Positions 1 through 6,804 of a stretch of DNA of 12,699 nucleotides are shown here, piece after piece. The stretch's first letter is position 1. Each line of letters starts with the position of its first letter. The position numbers and the translations under genes were made by a program. This DNA is from Planctomycetota bacterium (lineage in GTDB: Bacteria > Planctomycetota > Planctomycetia > Pirellulales > Thermoguttaceae): NCBI GenBank assembly GCA_015661985.1, contig DQVB01000409.1, positions 1 to 12,699 of the forward strand, in the 5' to 3' direction. The notes beneath the pieces are model-generated. The model saw nothing but the letters and a program-made list of their open reading frames with translations, made no database searches and was not told where the DNA came from.

Positions 1-303
1 CAGACCGCCCTTCATGCACGGTACGACAAGAACCGGAAGCTGGCCAGTTTAGCACAAGACCACGTTTTCAACTCCCCAGGACCGCCCCTTCGGCTGGTTC
101 GAGCCTGTCGGCGTTGGAGCCTGGGGCGTGTGCGCCGAGGCGGAGAAGGTCGTCCCGGGCGGCAGGTCCCGATGGATTGACCGCCCCATGGCCGGAGCCC
201 ACAATGAGGGGCGATTGGCCTGCGCCGCCGCGGAGCTCCGGTCGATGGGGTGCTGGCGAGCGGCCTGTGGGCGAGACTTCGAATCCCGTTGGGAGCGACA
301 GCG
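1..303. other. Non-coding leader region, no supported gene
   Basis: I see no convincing gene here. Plus frame 1 is open from base 1 to a stop at 178-180, but its translation is Arg/Pro/Gly-rich and matches nothing I recognise; at most its first 15-20 codons could be the end of a gene from upstream. The stretch holds a possible promoter (177-205) and the ribosome binding site (291-295) of the ceramidase-fold gene. The 12-base tRNA T-arm-like string at 278-289 is treated as chance. Confidence 0.5.
177..205 (+). promoter_or_regulatory. Possible sigma70-type promoter of the ceramidase-fold gene
   Basis: TTGACC at 177-182 is followed after 17 bases by CACAAT at 200-205 (4 of 6 matches to TATAAT). 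Transcription would start near 212, about 90 bases before the ATG at 304. The -35 box is good and the -10 box only fair, so this is a suggestion from spacing and consensus. Confidence 0.3.
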
Positions 304-1674
304 ATGAACGGCGTCTTGGGTGTCGTACTGGTTCTGTCCGGCGTGTGCGCGGCGGTGGCAAACGACGCTCGCCACGACCTCCGTGTGGGCGCTGCCGCGG
401 TCAACCTCATCTCCGATGATTCGATGGTGATCGCCGGCAGCATCCTGCCTCGCTTCGCCAAGGGCCAGGAAGGCCGATTGCGGGCGGTGGCCGTGGTGGT
501 TGAACGGCCGGGACGGAGCAAGTTGGCCATTGTCTCCTGCGACGTCATTATCGTCACGCGCGACTTCATCGATCCGGCCGTGGAGGAAATCCAACGGACG
601 ACGGGCATCCCGGCGTCGAACGTCCTTGTAAGCGCCACGCACACGCATCACGCACCGAGCACGGCCGTGGTACACGGCTATGGCCGGGACGAAGGGTTCG
701 TTGACCAGCTGCGACGGGCCATTGTGCAAGCGGTGCAGCTGGCCAACGCCAAACTGGGAAGCGGCCCTGCGCGATTCTTCTTCCACTTGGGCGAAGAAAA
801 GACTGTGGGGGGCAACAGCCGGCGGCTGTTGCCTGACGGGATGATCAGCTGGCTCGGTCCACGCCCGGAAATGGGGCCACCCACGGGCCCCTTCGACCCG
901 GATCTGCCCGTGCTGGCCTTCCGCGGCCCGCGCGGCCAGCTGCAGGCGCTCATCTACAACCACTCGACGCATACGATCGGCGCGCGCCGAGGGAACGTGC
1001 GGTCGCCCAGCTTCTACGGGCTGGCCGCGCAAGAGCTGGAACAGCAACTGGGCACCGTGGTCGGCTTCTTGGAAGGCGCCTCCGGCTCGACCCACAACAT
1101 CACCCGAGTGCCCGTGGCCGAAGCGGTGGAACGGTTCAAGAGGGCGGTGCGCGACGGGCTGGAACGGGCCGAGTGCCATCGGGTTGACCGCCTGGCCGCC
1201 ATCAAACGACCGTTCACCTTCAAGGTGCGCAGGTTCGACGAAGAGGTCGAGGACGAGAAGGTTGTGCGCTACTGCCGCAAGTACGCCGCCGGCCGCGCCG
1301 ATGCCTTCATCGAGGTCTTTCGGGAAATGCGCAAGCAGCTCGCGCCGCTTCAGGGTCAGCCGCGCCGGACGTGGCTGCAGGTCATGGCCATCGGCGACGT
1401 GGCCATCGCCGGCGTGCCTGCCGAGTACTTCGCGGGGTTGGGATTGGACATCAAGCTACGGTCGCCCTTCCCGTACACCGTGGTCGTCGAGCTAGCCAAC
1501 GATTGGATCGGCTACCTGCCGGACCGCCAAGCGCACAAACTGGGCGGTTACCAAACGTGGATGGGCCTGCATTCGTATGCCGAAGTGGGGACCGGCGAAC
1601 AGATGGCCGAGGAGACTGTCGACATGCTCCAAAGGCTGTACCAAGCGCGGAGCCCCGGCGCCGCAGGCACGTAG
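304..1674 (+). CDS. Secreted neutral/alkaline ceramidase-fold protein
   Basis: Putative zinc hydrolase with the N-terminal fold of neutral/alkaline non-lysosomal ceramidases (Pfam Ceramidase_alk). The ATG at 304 is chosen because GGGAG lies 8 bases upstream (291-295) and because it opens on a signal peptide: a hydrophobic run MNGVLGVVLVLSGVCAAVA, with likely cleavage before residue 20. A GTG at 250 would add 18 residues that spoil this. The 456-residue product has ATHTHHAPS at 111-119, matching the family's HTH zinc motif; NHSTHT at 219-224, a likely second His ligand; GASGSTHN at 258-265; PAEYFA at 372-377, where the family has a Glu ligand; and GYLPD plus GYQTW at 403-419, near the usual Tyr ligand. 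It stops well short of true ceramidases (about 650 residues) and lacks their C-terminal Ig-like domain, so the substrate may not be ceramide. The neighbouring gene is convergent. Fold assignment is confident; substrate is unknown. Confidence 0.85.
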   Translation: MNGVLGVVLVLSGVCAAVANDARHDLRVGAAAVNLISDDSMVIAGSILPRFAKGQEGRLRAVAVVVERPGRSKLAIVSCDVIIVTRDFIDPAVEEIQRTTGIPASNVLVSATHTHHAPSTAVVHGYGRDEGFVDQLRRAIVQAVQLANAKLGSGPARFFFHLGEEKTVGGNSRRLLPDGMISWLGPRPEMGPPTGPFDPDLPVLAFRGPRGQLQALIYNHSTHTIGARRGNVRSPSFYGLAAQELEQQLGTVVGFLEGASGSTHNITRVPVAEAVERFKRAVRDGLERAECHRVDRLAAIKRPFTFKVRRFDEEVEDEKVVRYCRKYAAGRADAFIEVFREMRKQLAPLQGQPRRTWLQVMAIGDVAIAGVPAEYFAGLGLDIKLRSPFPYTVVVELANDWIGYLPDRQAHKLGGYQTWMGLHSYAEVGTGEQMAEETVDMLQRLYQARSPGAAGT

Positions 1675-1678
1675 CGGG

Positions 1679-1694
1679 GCTGGCCTGAGCCAGC
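1679..1694 (+). other. Small hairpin just after the ceramidase-fold stop
   Basis: GCTGGC (1679-1684), loop CTGA, GCCAGC (1689-1694): a perfect 6-bp stem starting 4 bases after the TAG stop. No T-run follows it directly. It forms a tandem pair with the hairpin at 1703-1729 between two convergent genes. Confidence 0.4.
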
Positions 1695-1702
1695 AACAGC
1701 AC

Positions 1703-1732
1703 GCCCGGCCTGGCTCTTCCAAGCCGGGCTTT
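1703..1732 (+). terminator. Probable intrinsic terminator between convergent genes
   Basis: GCCCGGC (1703-1709) pairs with GCCGGGC (1723-1729). After one C-A mismatch the stem continues with TGG (1711-1713) and CCA (1719-1721), leaving a 5-base loop. Only three T's follow (1730-1732), so this is a weak intrinsic terminator for the ceramidase-fold gene. It could also slow transcription arriving from the minus-strand gene that ends at 1813. Confidence 0.45.
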
Positions 1733-1812
1733 GCCGCCGTCCCAAGGGAAACACGCTCGCCCGGGGGAGCCAGACTGCCGCGCGCCGTCTGCTGCGACTT
1801 CCTCGAAACGGC

Positions 1813-4800
1813 TCACTCTTTGCCTGAACGCCTCTGGCGCGGCGCCAGCGCGATGGATGCCTTCAGCAGGTAGCTGCAAGTGCAACGATCGGTGGCGTCG
1901 GGCATGAGCACAAGTCCGCCGGCGGGAATGGCGTTGATCCAGCAGCCCGGGCGGATGCCGCCGTAATTCTGCGTCTGGGCCGGGCCAGTCAGGTCCACGT
2001 ACCCGAAGGTGGCGGAACGGAAAACGAGCAGGTTGGCCGAGCCGGCCGGAAGACCGCAGCCGTAGGAGCGCTGGAACCGGAAATCGAGTTGCTCGCCGGT
2101 CCGTAGATCCCAAGCGCCCGGTTGCATGTAGATCGTCCGCCCGTTGATCACCGGCCGTGTCACGGCATCGGTACGGATGTCCCACAAGCGGCGCCCTGTG
2201 CCGGCGTCGAAACCGGCCATGCGCCCGCCGCGTTCGGAGGCCAGCTTGAAGCGCCAGTCCTGGTAGCACATCACCAGCGTTTCATACCGGCTACTGAGGG
2301 CCAGCACGGTGCCGAAAATGTCCTCGCTGGACTGCCAAAGCTCCTCACCGTGGCGGGCGTCCAACGTCACCAGCTTGCCGGGAGGGTGCAGGTCGCCCGG
2401 GTCCGGCACGCCTCGCCGCTTCTCGCGCTTTCGGTCGCCGAGGGCCAGCGGCCGGTCGATCAAATGGACCCGCCCCCGTCCGATGGCCAAGGCGTTGTGG
2501 CGGATGGAATGTTCCGCTTCGTAGGTCCAGCGCAGCTGGCCTGCGGAGATATCCAAAGCCACCAGCGCCACGGATTCGGTGTACTGGGTCCTCATCTCCC
2601 CGGGCCTGAACCGGTAGGTAACCAGGTGTTCCGTGTTGGCCAGTGTGCCGAACAGCGTACCGTCGCTCACCGCGATGACGCCCCAGGTGCCTGGGCGGCC
2701 GTCCGGCTGAGGCGGGGCGGGATAGCGGGCCAGGAGACGGCCCGTGGCGGTGTCCAGGCGGAGGCATTCGCCGCCTGTGTGCACAAACAGGCCTTCGCGG
2801 CTCACGCACCAGTTGCTGCCCGTGCCCGAGGTACCCATCAGGTGTTCGCCGTCGTAGACCGCCTGGATGCCGGGCAGCGGATGGTACCACAGTTTCCTGC
2901 CGTTGTAGGCGTCTACGCAGAGCACGCCTTCGATGCCTTGAATGAACAACCGGCCATCGAGCAACAACGGGGCGCGGCCACGGCCGTGACGATTGGGCAC
3001 CGGGAAAGCCAGGTCGGTGAACCAGAGCATGCCCAGGGGGCCGCGAGCCAGTCGATCGCCCGAGCAGTTGCTGTTGCCCGGGTCGGCGTATTGGTGGGTC
3101 CACGTCCCCGCCCCATCCAACGGACCGCGCACGCGTTGCCGCATGGCCCCTGGCTGGCCAATACAAGCGACCCCGCCCCACGGTCGCAGAATCCTGTGTA
3201 TCTCATCCTCAAGCCCCGCGGGTCGCTCGCTGGCGGCCGACCGGTCCGAGACGACCAGGTTGGCGAAATAGTCCGGAAAGCCGGTACAGGTGGGATCGCC
3301 GAGGTGCACGGTCACGCGCACGCCGTAAACGCCGGCGGCGTCCAGTCGCGATCGGGCCGCGGCCACGGCGTCCGGGTCGTCGTCGATCGCGTCGATTCGC
3401 AGCTTGCTGCGGCTCGCCAGGGCGTAGGCCAGCCGGCCGTCGCCGCAAGCCAGGTCGACACAATAGCCTTCGGTTACGCCCCCGCGGCGCAAGATTTCCT
3501 CGGCCGCCTGTGCGTAGAGTTCCTCCCCCCGGCGCTCGCTCCGGTCCGATCCCGCGTAGATCTCCTGCGGCTCCGCCGGCCCGCCTTCCGCAAAGCACCA
3601 GATCGTCCCTCGATCCGTACTGGCAAACAACCGCCCGCCGGCGGCTGCCAGGCCTCGGGGGAGCGAATCGACCGTGGCGGACCAGTCTGAACGACGGGCA
3701 GCCAGATCGATCGTACAGAGCCCGTAGCCCTCTTTGCCGGCGCCGGCTGAAACGGCCGTGTCGCCGGCCACGATCAACGCCGCGCCCCCGTAGGGCACTG
3801 GACACGACCAGAGTGATTCCAGCCGCCGGGCAGTCACTATCCGGCCGCGCCGGTCCGGAGATTGCTCGCTGCGGATGCGCCCGAAGTGGACCGAACCGCT
3901 CTTCCACCAGACCACCCCGTCGGGCAACACCGCCACCAGGTTCGGGGCCAGGCCTGTCAGGGACTTCCACACAGATCCGGTGGTCACGTCGAAGGCCAAG
4001 CCGCCGTTGAGGAACAGATCGCCCGCGGCCGTTACCTCCGACCCGCCCCACCTGCCGTTGGCCTGGAGATGGAAGTACTTGAACCGCCCGTCCCGGCGGC
4101 GGAAGGCGGCCGGCACGGCCCGGCCGGTGGGCACCAGCAACACATCACCGGCCACGACCAGATACCCCTGGGCCGAAACGCCGCTGTCGGCCTCCGCGCC
4201 CCCGTGAGGTTGCCCCATGTGGATTCGGCCGGCCGAATCATTCTGCCAAACCAGCTCACCGCTTTCGGCATCCAACGCATACACAAAGATCCCTTCCGTA
4301 GGCCAAATGCCGGCGGCGAAATAGACGAGCCCGTCGGCCACGGCCGGCGCGCCGCGAGCGGGCCAGCGTGAGATGATCCGCCCGTTGCCCAACACCCGAC
4401 TGGCGTCCGGGCCACCACGACGCTTCCACAAGACTCGCCCGCCGTCTTGGTCCAAACAATAGAGCCAGCCGTCGTCGCTCACCACGAACAGGCGATCTTG
4501 CCAAAGGGTCGGCGCAAAACGCACGGGGCCGCTGGTGAAAAACGTCCAGACCGTTCGGCCCGTGCCCGCCTCCAGGGCATACACTTTGTCGTCAGCCGAG
4601 CTGCCGAAAAACACTCGCTTCGGCGTCGCCACCACGTGGAAAGCAGCGTCGAAGGGCATCCGCGTGTCCCGCCCAGACCATGCCGGCCGTGGCCCGTGGC
4701 GTGCATGATAGACCCAATGGAGCCCCAAGCCCTCAGGCAGCGACTCGGGCACAAACCCGCTACGGCTGGCGTCCCCCCGGTACGTGGGCCAGGCAGCGGC

Positions 4801-4929
4801 GACGGCCGCCTGCAGCGCACCATCAGGGCACAGCGCAACGACGGCGGCAAGTGTCCACGCCGCGGTCAAAGCGCCCGGCCGGCCGAATCCGCCCCAACCT
4901 GCGCAACAGTGTGCACTCCGTAGATCCAT
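1813..4929 (-). CDS. Exported PQQ-type double beta-propeller with internal methyltransferase-like domain
   Basis: Very large (1038 aa) exported protein of unknown substrate. The start is set by GGAGGAG at 4939-4945, 9 bases upstream of the ATG. Residues 20-45 are a hydrophobic signal segment with a likely AVA-type cleavage site near 44. Propeller 1 (about 46-450) has repeated blade signatures, for example VYALEAGTGRTVW (117-129), VYALDAESGELVW (216-228) and AFDVTTGSVW (312-321). Residues 465-595 look like a class I SAM methyltransferase: motif I VDLACGDGRL (491-500), an acidic motif II near AIDDD (514-518), and IHRILRPWGGVACIG (577-591) in the last-strand region. Propeller 2 (about 605-1030) opens with TWTHQYADPGN (609-619) and has blades at 672-682, 790-803, 854-867 and 905-918. 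It ends in a Cys-rich tail, GGIRPGCWIN (990-999) and CTCSY (1016-1020). Similar tails occur in planctomycete PQQ proteins as I recall them. BamB-like scaffold or quinoprotein roles are both possible; methylation outside the cytoplasm is doubtful because SAM is cytosolic. Confidence 0.82.
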   Translation of the reverse strand: MDLRSAHCCAGWGGFGRPGALTAAWTLAAVVALCPDGALQAAVAAAWPTYRGDASRSGFVPESLPEGLGLHWVYHARHGPRPAWSGRDTRMPFDAAFHVVATPKRVFFGSSADDKVYALEAGTGRTVWTFFTSGPVRFAPTLWQDRLFVVSDDGWLYCLDQDGGRVLWKRRGGPDASRVLGNGRIISRWPARGAPAVADGLVYFAAGIWPTEGIFVYALDAESGELVWQNDSAGRIHMGQPHGGAEADSGVSAQGYLVVAGDVLLVPTGRAVPAAFRRRDGRFKYFHLQANGRWGGSEVTAAGDLFLNGGLAFDVTTGSVWKSLTGLAPNLVAVLPDGVVWWKSGSVHFGRIRSEQSPDRRGRIVTARRLESLWSCPVPYGGAALIVAGDTAVSAGAGKEGYGLCTIDLAARRSDWSATVDSLPRGLAAAGGRLFASTDRGTIWCFAEGGPAEPQEIYAGSDRSERRGEELYAQAAEEILRRGGVTEGYCVDLACGDGRLAYALASRSKLRIDAIDDDPDAVAAARSRLDAAGVYGVRVTVHLGDPTCTGFPDYFANLVVSDRSAASERPAGLEDEIHRILRPWGGVACIGQPGAMRQRVRGPLDGAGTWTHQYADPGNSNCSGDRLARGPLGMLWFTDLAFPVPNRHGRGRAPLLLDGRLFIQGIEGVLCVDAYNGRKLWYHPLPGIQAVYDGEHLMGTSGTGSNWCVSREGLFVHTGGECLRLDTATGRLLARYPAPPQPDGRPGTWGVIAVSDGTLFGTLANTEHLVTYRFRPGEMRTQYTESVALVALDISAGQLRWTYEAEHSIRHNALAIGRGRVHLIDRPLALGDRKREKRRGVPDPGDLHPPGKLVTLDARHGEELWQSSEDIFGTVLALSSRYETLVMCYQDWRFKLASERGGRMAGFDAGTGRRLWDIRTDAVTRPVINGRTIYMQPGAWDLRTGEQLDFRFQRSYGCGLPAGSANLLVFRSATFGYVDLTGPAQTQNYGGIRPGCWINAIPAGGLVLMPDATDRCTCSYLLKASIALAPRQRRSGKE

Positions 4930-4986
4930 TGGTCATGTCTCCTCCGACAGCTGGCAGCCCCTCTCCCCGATCGGACGGCAAGCAGG

Positions 4987-4992
4987 ATTATA
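4987..4992 (-). promoter_or_regulatory. Likely -10 box of the propeller/methyltransferase gene
   Basis: The minus strand reads a perfect TATAAT, 58 bases upstream of the ATG at 4929, so the leader would be about 50 bases including the GGAGGAG ribosome site. No good -35 box lies 16-18 bases further upstream (the minus strand reads CAGAGA at 17), so the promoter may be activator-dependent or use another sigma factor. Confidence 0.4.
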
Positions 4993-5228
4993 CCGTGGCT
5001 GGCGGGAAATCTCTGTGGCCGCGCCCGTGAGAATCGGGCGGCACAGGTCGCACGCTCGCCACCGGAAAAACCAGGCCGGCCCTGGGCAATTTCCCCGACC
5101 CCGAAGATCCCCGTGCCGCGGATCGTAGCCCCTTGCGTCCAGGCGAGACCGGCCGAAGCCGGACAATTCCGAACGGACCACTTGCCGAACCAACCGCATC
5201 GCCCGCGTCTCTACTTGGGCCCTGGGTC

Positions 5229-5258
5229 TTGCCTTCAGCCAGCCAAGGTGTGTATCAT
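5229..5258 (+). promoter_or_regulatory. Possible promoter for tRNA-Gly
   Basis: TTGCCT (5229-5234), 18 bases, then TATCAT (5253-5258) with TG directly before the -10 box. Transcription would start near 5265, about 150 bases before the tRNA. Evidence is consensus and spacing only. Confidence 0.3.
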
Positions 5259-5415
5259 AGCGGGGTATCCCTCGGGGATCGGATGGATGCCCGTTGGAAG
5301 CCCCATGGGTTGTTCCAACGAGCACGAACCAAAACGCTCCGCCTGAGGCCAGGCTGCTACGGCCCCGGGGATCGCCGGTTCGTGGCGGCCGCACCGCGGC
5401 GGCGTGTACCTTCGA

Positions 5416-5487
5416 GCGGGAGTAACTCAGGGGTAGAGTGCTAGCTTCCCAAGCTGGATGTCGCGGGTTCGAATCCCGTCTCCCGCT
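5416..5487 (+). tRNA. tRNA-Gly(CCC)
   Basis: A complete 72-base cloverleaf. The acceptor stem GCGGGAG pairs with CTCCCGC (5480-5486), with U73 at 5487 as usual for bacterial tRNA-Gly. The D-arm is ACTC/GAGT around AGGGGTA. The anticodon stem is CTAGC/GCTGG (one U-G pair) around the loop TTCCCAA, giving anticodon CCC at 5448-5450, which reads GGG codons. The variable loop is ATGTC. The T-arm is GCGGG/CCCGT around TTCGAAT. The bases after U73 are CCT, so CCA is not encoded and must be added after transcription. There is no intron and no neighbouring tRNA gene. Confidence 0.97.
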
Positions 5488-5775
5488 CCTTTCTGTGCAC
5501 CCGAAGGGACCAGCTGGCGGGGAATGGCTCTGGGGGATTGAAAAGACTGGTCTTCACACGGTTTTGGGACGTAGGCAAGGAAGCCGTGTCTGTCGGGTAT
5601 CCCCGTGTAGCCTGGCTCTCCAGAGCCGAGAAGCCACTGTTTCGCCGATTTGCCCCTCTACCCGTCTCAGGAGAGGCAAGCTGGCTGCTGCCGCCGCGCG
5701 CCACAAAACCCGGAAGAACCTCTCACCTGGTCGACCCCAACTCTTCAACTCCCTGGGCTGGGGCTGGCACGACGC
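5488..5775. other. Spacer between tRNA-Gly and the tsaD end
   Basis: No protein gene is supported; the minus-strand frame entering the tRNA is an artefact. Several short inverted repeats lie here: ACACGG (5556-5561) with CCGTGT (5584-5589), and GGCTC-TCCA-GAGCC at 5614-5627. Together with the terminator at 5761-5792, these could belong to a long tRNA trailer or to an unassigned small plus-strand RNA. Confidence 0.4.
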
Positions 5776-5792
5776 TCAGCCCGTTTTTCTTT
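5761..5792 (+). terminator. Intrinsic terminator, plus strand, overlapping the tsaD 3' end
   Basis: GGGCTG (5761-5766), a 10-base loop, CAGCCC (5777-5782), then G and TTTTTCTTT. The T-run lies on the plus side, so this stops transcription coming from the tRNA-Gly direction. The right arm and T-run sit inside the last codons of tsaD on the opposite strand. GGGCTG is also duplicated directly before the stem (5755-5760), so the left arm could shift by six bases. Confidence 0.55.
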
Positions 5793-6804
5793 CCACTCCC
5801 GGCTGGATGTCCACATCCAGCGGCTCGAAGCGGCCCGCTTTGAACCGTTCCACGGCGATGGCTCCCATGACGGCGTTGTCGGTGCAAAGCTCCTTGGGGG
5901 CGATGTGTAACTGGACGTCCCGGCGTTGCGCCTCTTCGGCCAATCGCTGGCGGAGCCGGGCGTTGGCCGCCACCCCGCCACCCACACAGAGGACCCGCAT
6001 GCCCGTCTGATCGAGGGCCAAGAAAGCCTTGGCCACCAGGCAGTCGACAACCGCCTCCTGGAAGCTGGCTGCCAGATCAGCCACCTGCTGATCGCTCAGT
6101 TTGACCTTCTCGAAATCGGGGCGACCGGGGCCGGCGATCGTGTAACGGACAGCGGTTTTCAGTCCGCTGAAGCTGAAGTCCAACCGCTCGGTGTCTCGGA
6201 CCAAAGCCCGCGGGAAGCGGTAGGCGGCCGGGTTGCCCCGCTGGGCAGCCCGCTGGATGGACGGCCCACCCGGGTAGGGCAAACCCAGCATGTTGGCCAC
6301 CTTGTCAAAAGCCTCGCCCGCTGCGTCGTCGATCGTCGCTCCCAGGAGTTCGAATTCCAGCGGGTTGGGGCAGCGGTAGAGGCTGGTATGGCCGCCGCTG
6401 ACGATCAACCCCACGCAGGGGAACACCTCGCGGCCGCTCGCCAGCCGACAGGCGTAGACATGCGCCTGGAGATGGTTGAAGGTGATCAAAGGGATATCCA
6501 GAACGACACACAAGGTCTTGGCGGCCACCAGGCCGACCAGCAGGGAGCCAGCCAGCCCTGGGGTGCTGGCCACGGCCACGGCATCCAGCTGTTCCAAGCC
6601 GATGCCCGCCTGCTGGAGCGTCCGGTCGATGATCGGCAGGATGCGCTCCAGATGGGCCCGCGAGGCGATCTCCGGCACTACACCCCCGTAGCGGCGATGC
6701 AGATCGTCTTGCGAGGCGACTACGGACCCCAGCACGTGCAACCGGTCGTCCACCACTGCCGCGGCCGTCTCGTCGCAAGTGGTTTCCAGCGTCAACAGCT
6801 TCAC
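5776..6804 (-). CDS. tsaD: tRNA N6-threonylcarbamoyladenosine transferase TsaD
   Basis: TsaD (Gcp/Kae1/YgjD family) transfers the threonylcarbamoyl group from TC-AMP to A37 of ANN-decoding tRNAs in the cytoplasm, together with TsaB and TsaE, which are not in this window. The 342 residues match the family's usual length of about 340. Visible motifs: LETTCDETAAAVV near the N-terminus (6-18); the metal-binding His pair in NHLQAHVYA (H111, H115); SGGHTSLY (136-143); DDAAGEAFDK and YPGGP (159-181); LDFSFSGLKTA (208-218); GGGVAANARLR (275-285); and CTDNAVMGA with Asp309, the expected metal ligand. The start is the GTG at 6804: it gives the standard N-terminus, and its GTGA overlaps the stop of the upstream protease gene, suggesting translational coupling. 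The frame is open a further 116 codons upstream (to 7152), but that part is Arg/Pro/Gly-rich and overlaps the protease gene, so it is rejected. Confidence 0.96.
   Translation of the reverse strand: MKLLTLETTCDETAAAVVDDRLHVLGSVVASQDDLHRRYGGVVPEIASRAHLERILPIIDRTLQQAGIGLEQLDAVAVASTPGLAGSLLVGLVAAKTLCVVLDIPLITFNHLQAHVYACRLASGREVFPCVGLIVSGGHTSLYRCPNPLEFELLGATIDDAAGEAFDKVANMLGLPYPGGPSIQRAAQRGNPAAYRFPRALVRDTERLDFSFSGLKTAVRYTIAGPGRPDFEKVKLSDQQVADLAASFQEAVVDCLVAKAFLALDQTGMRVLCVGGGVAANARLRQRLAEEAQRRDVQLHIAPKELCTDNAVMGAIAVERFKAGRFEPLDVDIQPGVERKTG

Larger units (their letters stand above)
4930..5415. other. Intergenic region between propeller gene and tRNA-Gly
   Basis: No gene is supported in these 486 bases. 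A minus-strand open frame (4933-5394) has a composition and sequence unlike a real protein. The region holds the TATAAT box of the propeller gene (4987-4992), a small hairpin CCGGC-CGAA-GCCGG at 5149-5162, and a possible tRNA promoter at 5229-5258. I see nothing else I can name. Confidence 0.55.

Noticed and set aside
278..289. TTCGAATCCCGT, identical to 12 bases of the tRNA-Gly T-arm, considered as a tRNA remnant or attachment site
   Set aside because: The left T-stem arm does not pair, no acceptor partner is visible upstream, and no integrase or element boundary lies nearby.
49..1179. Minus-strand open frame of 376 codons over the ceramidase-fold gene
   Set aside because: No signal, motif or ribosome site; the plus strand carries a signal peptide and zinc motifs across the same bases.
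2122..3690. Long plus-strand open frame (522 codons) antisense to the propeller gene
   Set aside because: It is a GC-driven shadow: rich in His, Arg, Pro and Gln, with no recognisable domain, opposite a gene with clear blade and methyltransferase motifs.
5441..5704. Minus-strand open frame ending in RETGFEPATSSLGS
   Set aside because: This C-terminus is the familiar false translation of a tRNA T-arm and anticodon arm read antisense; the tRNA-Gly explains the bases.
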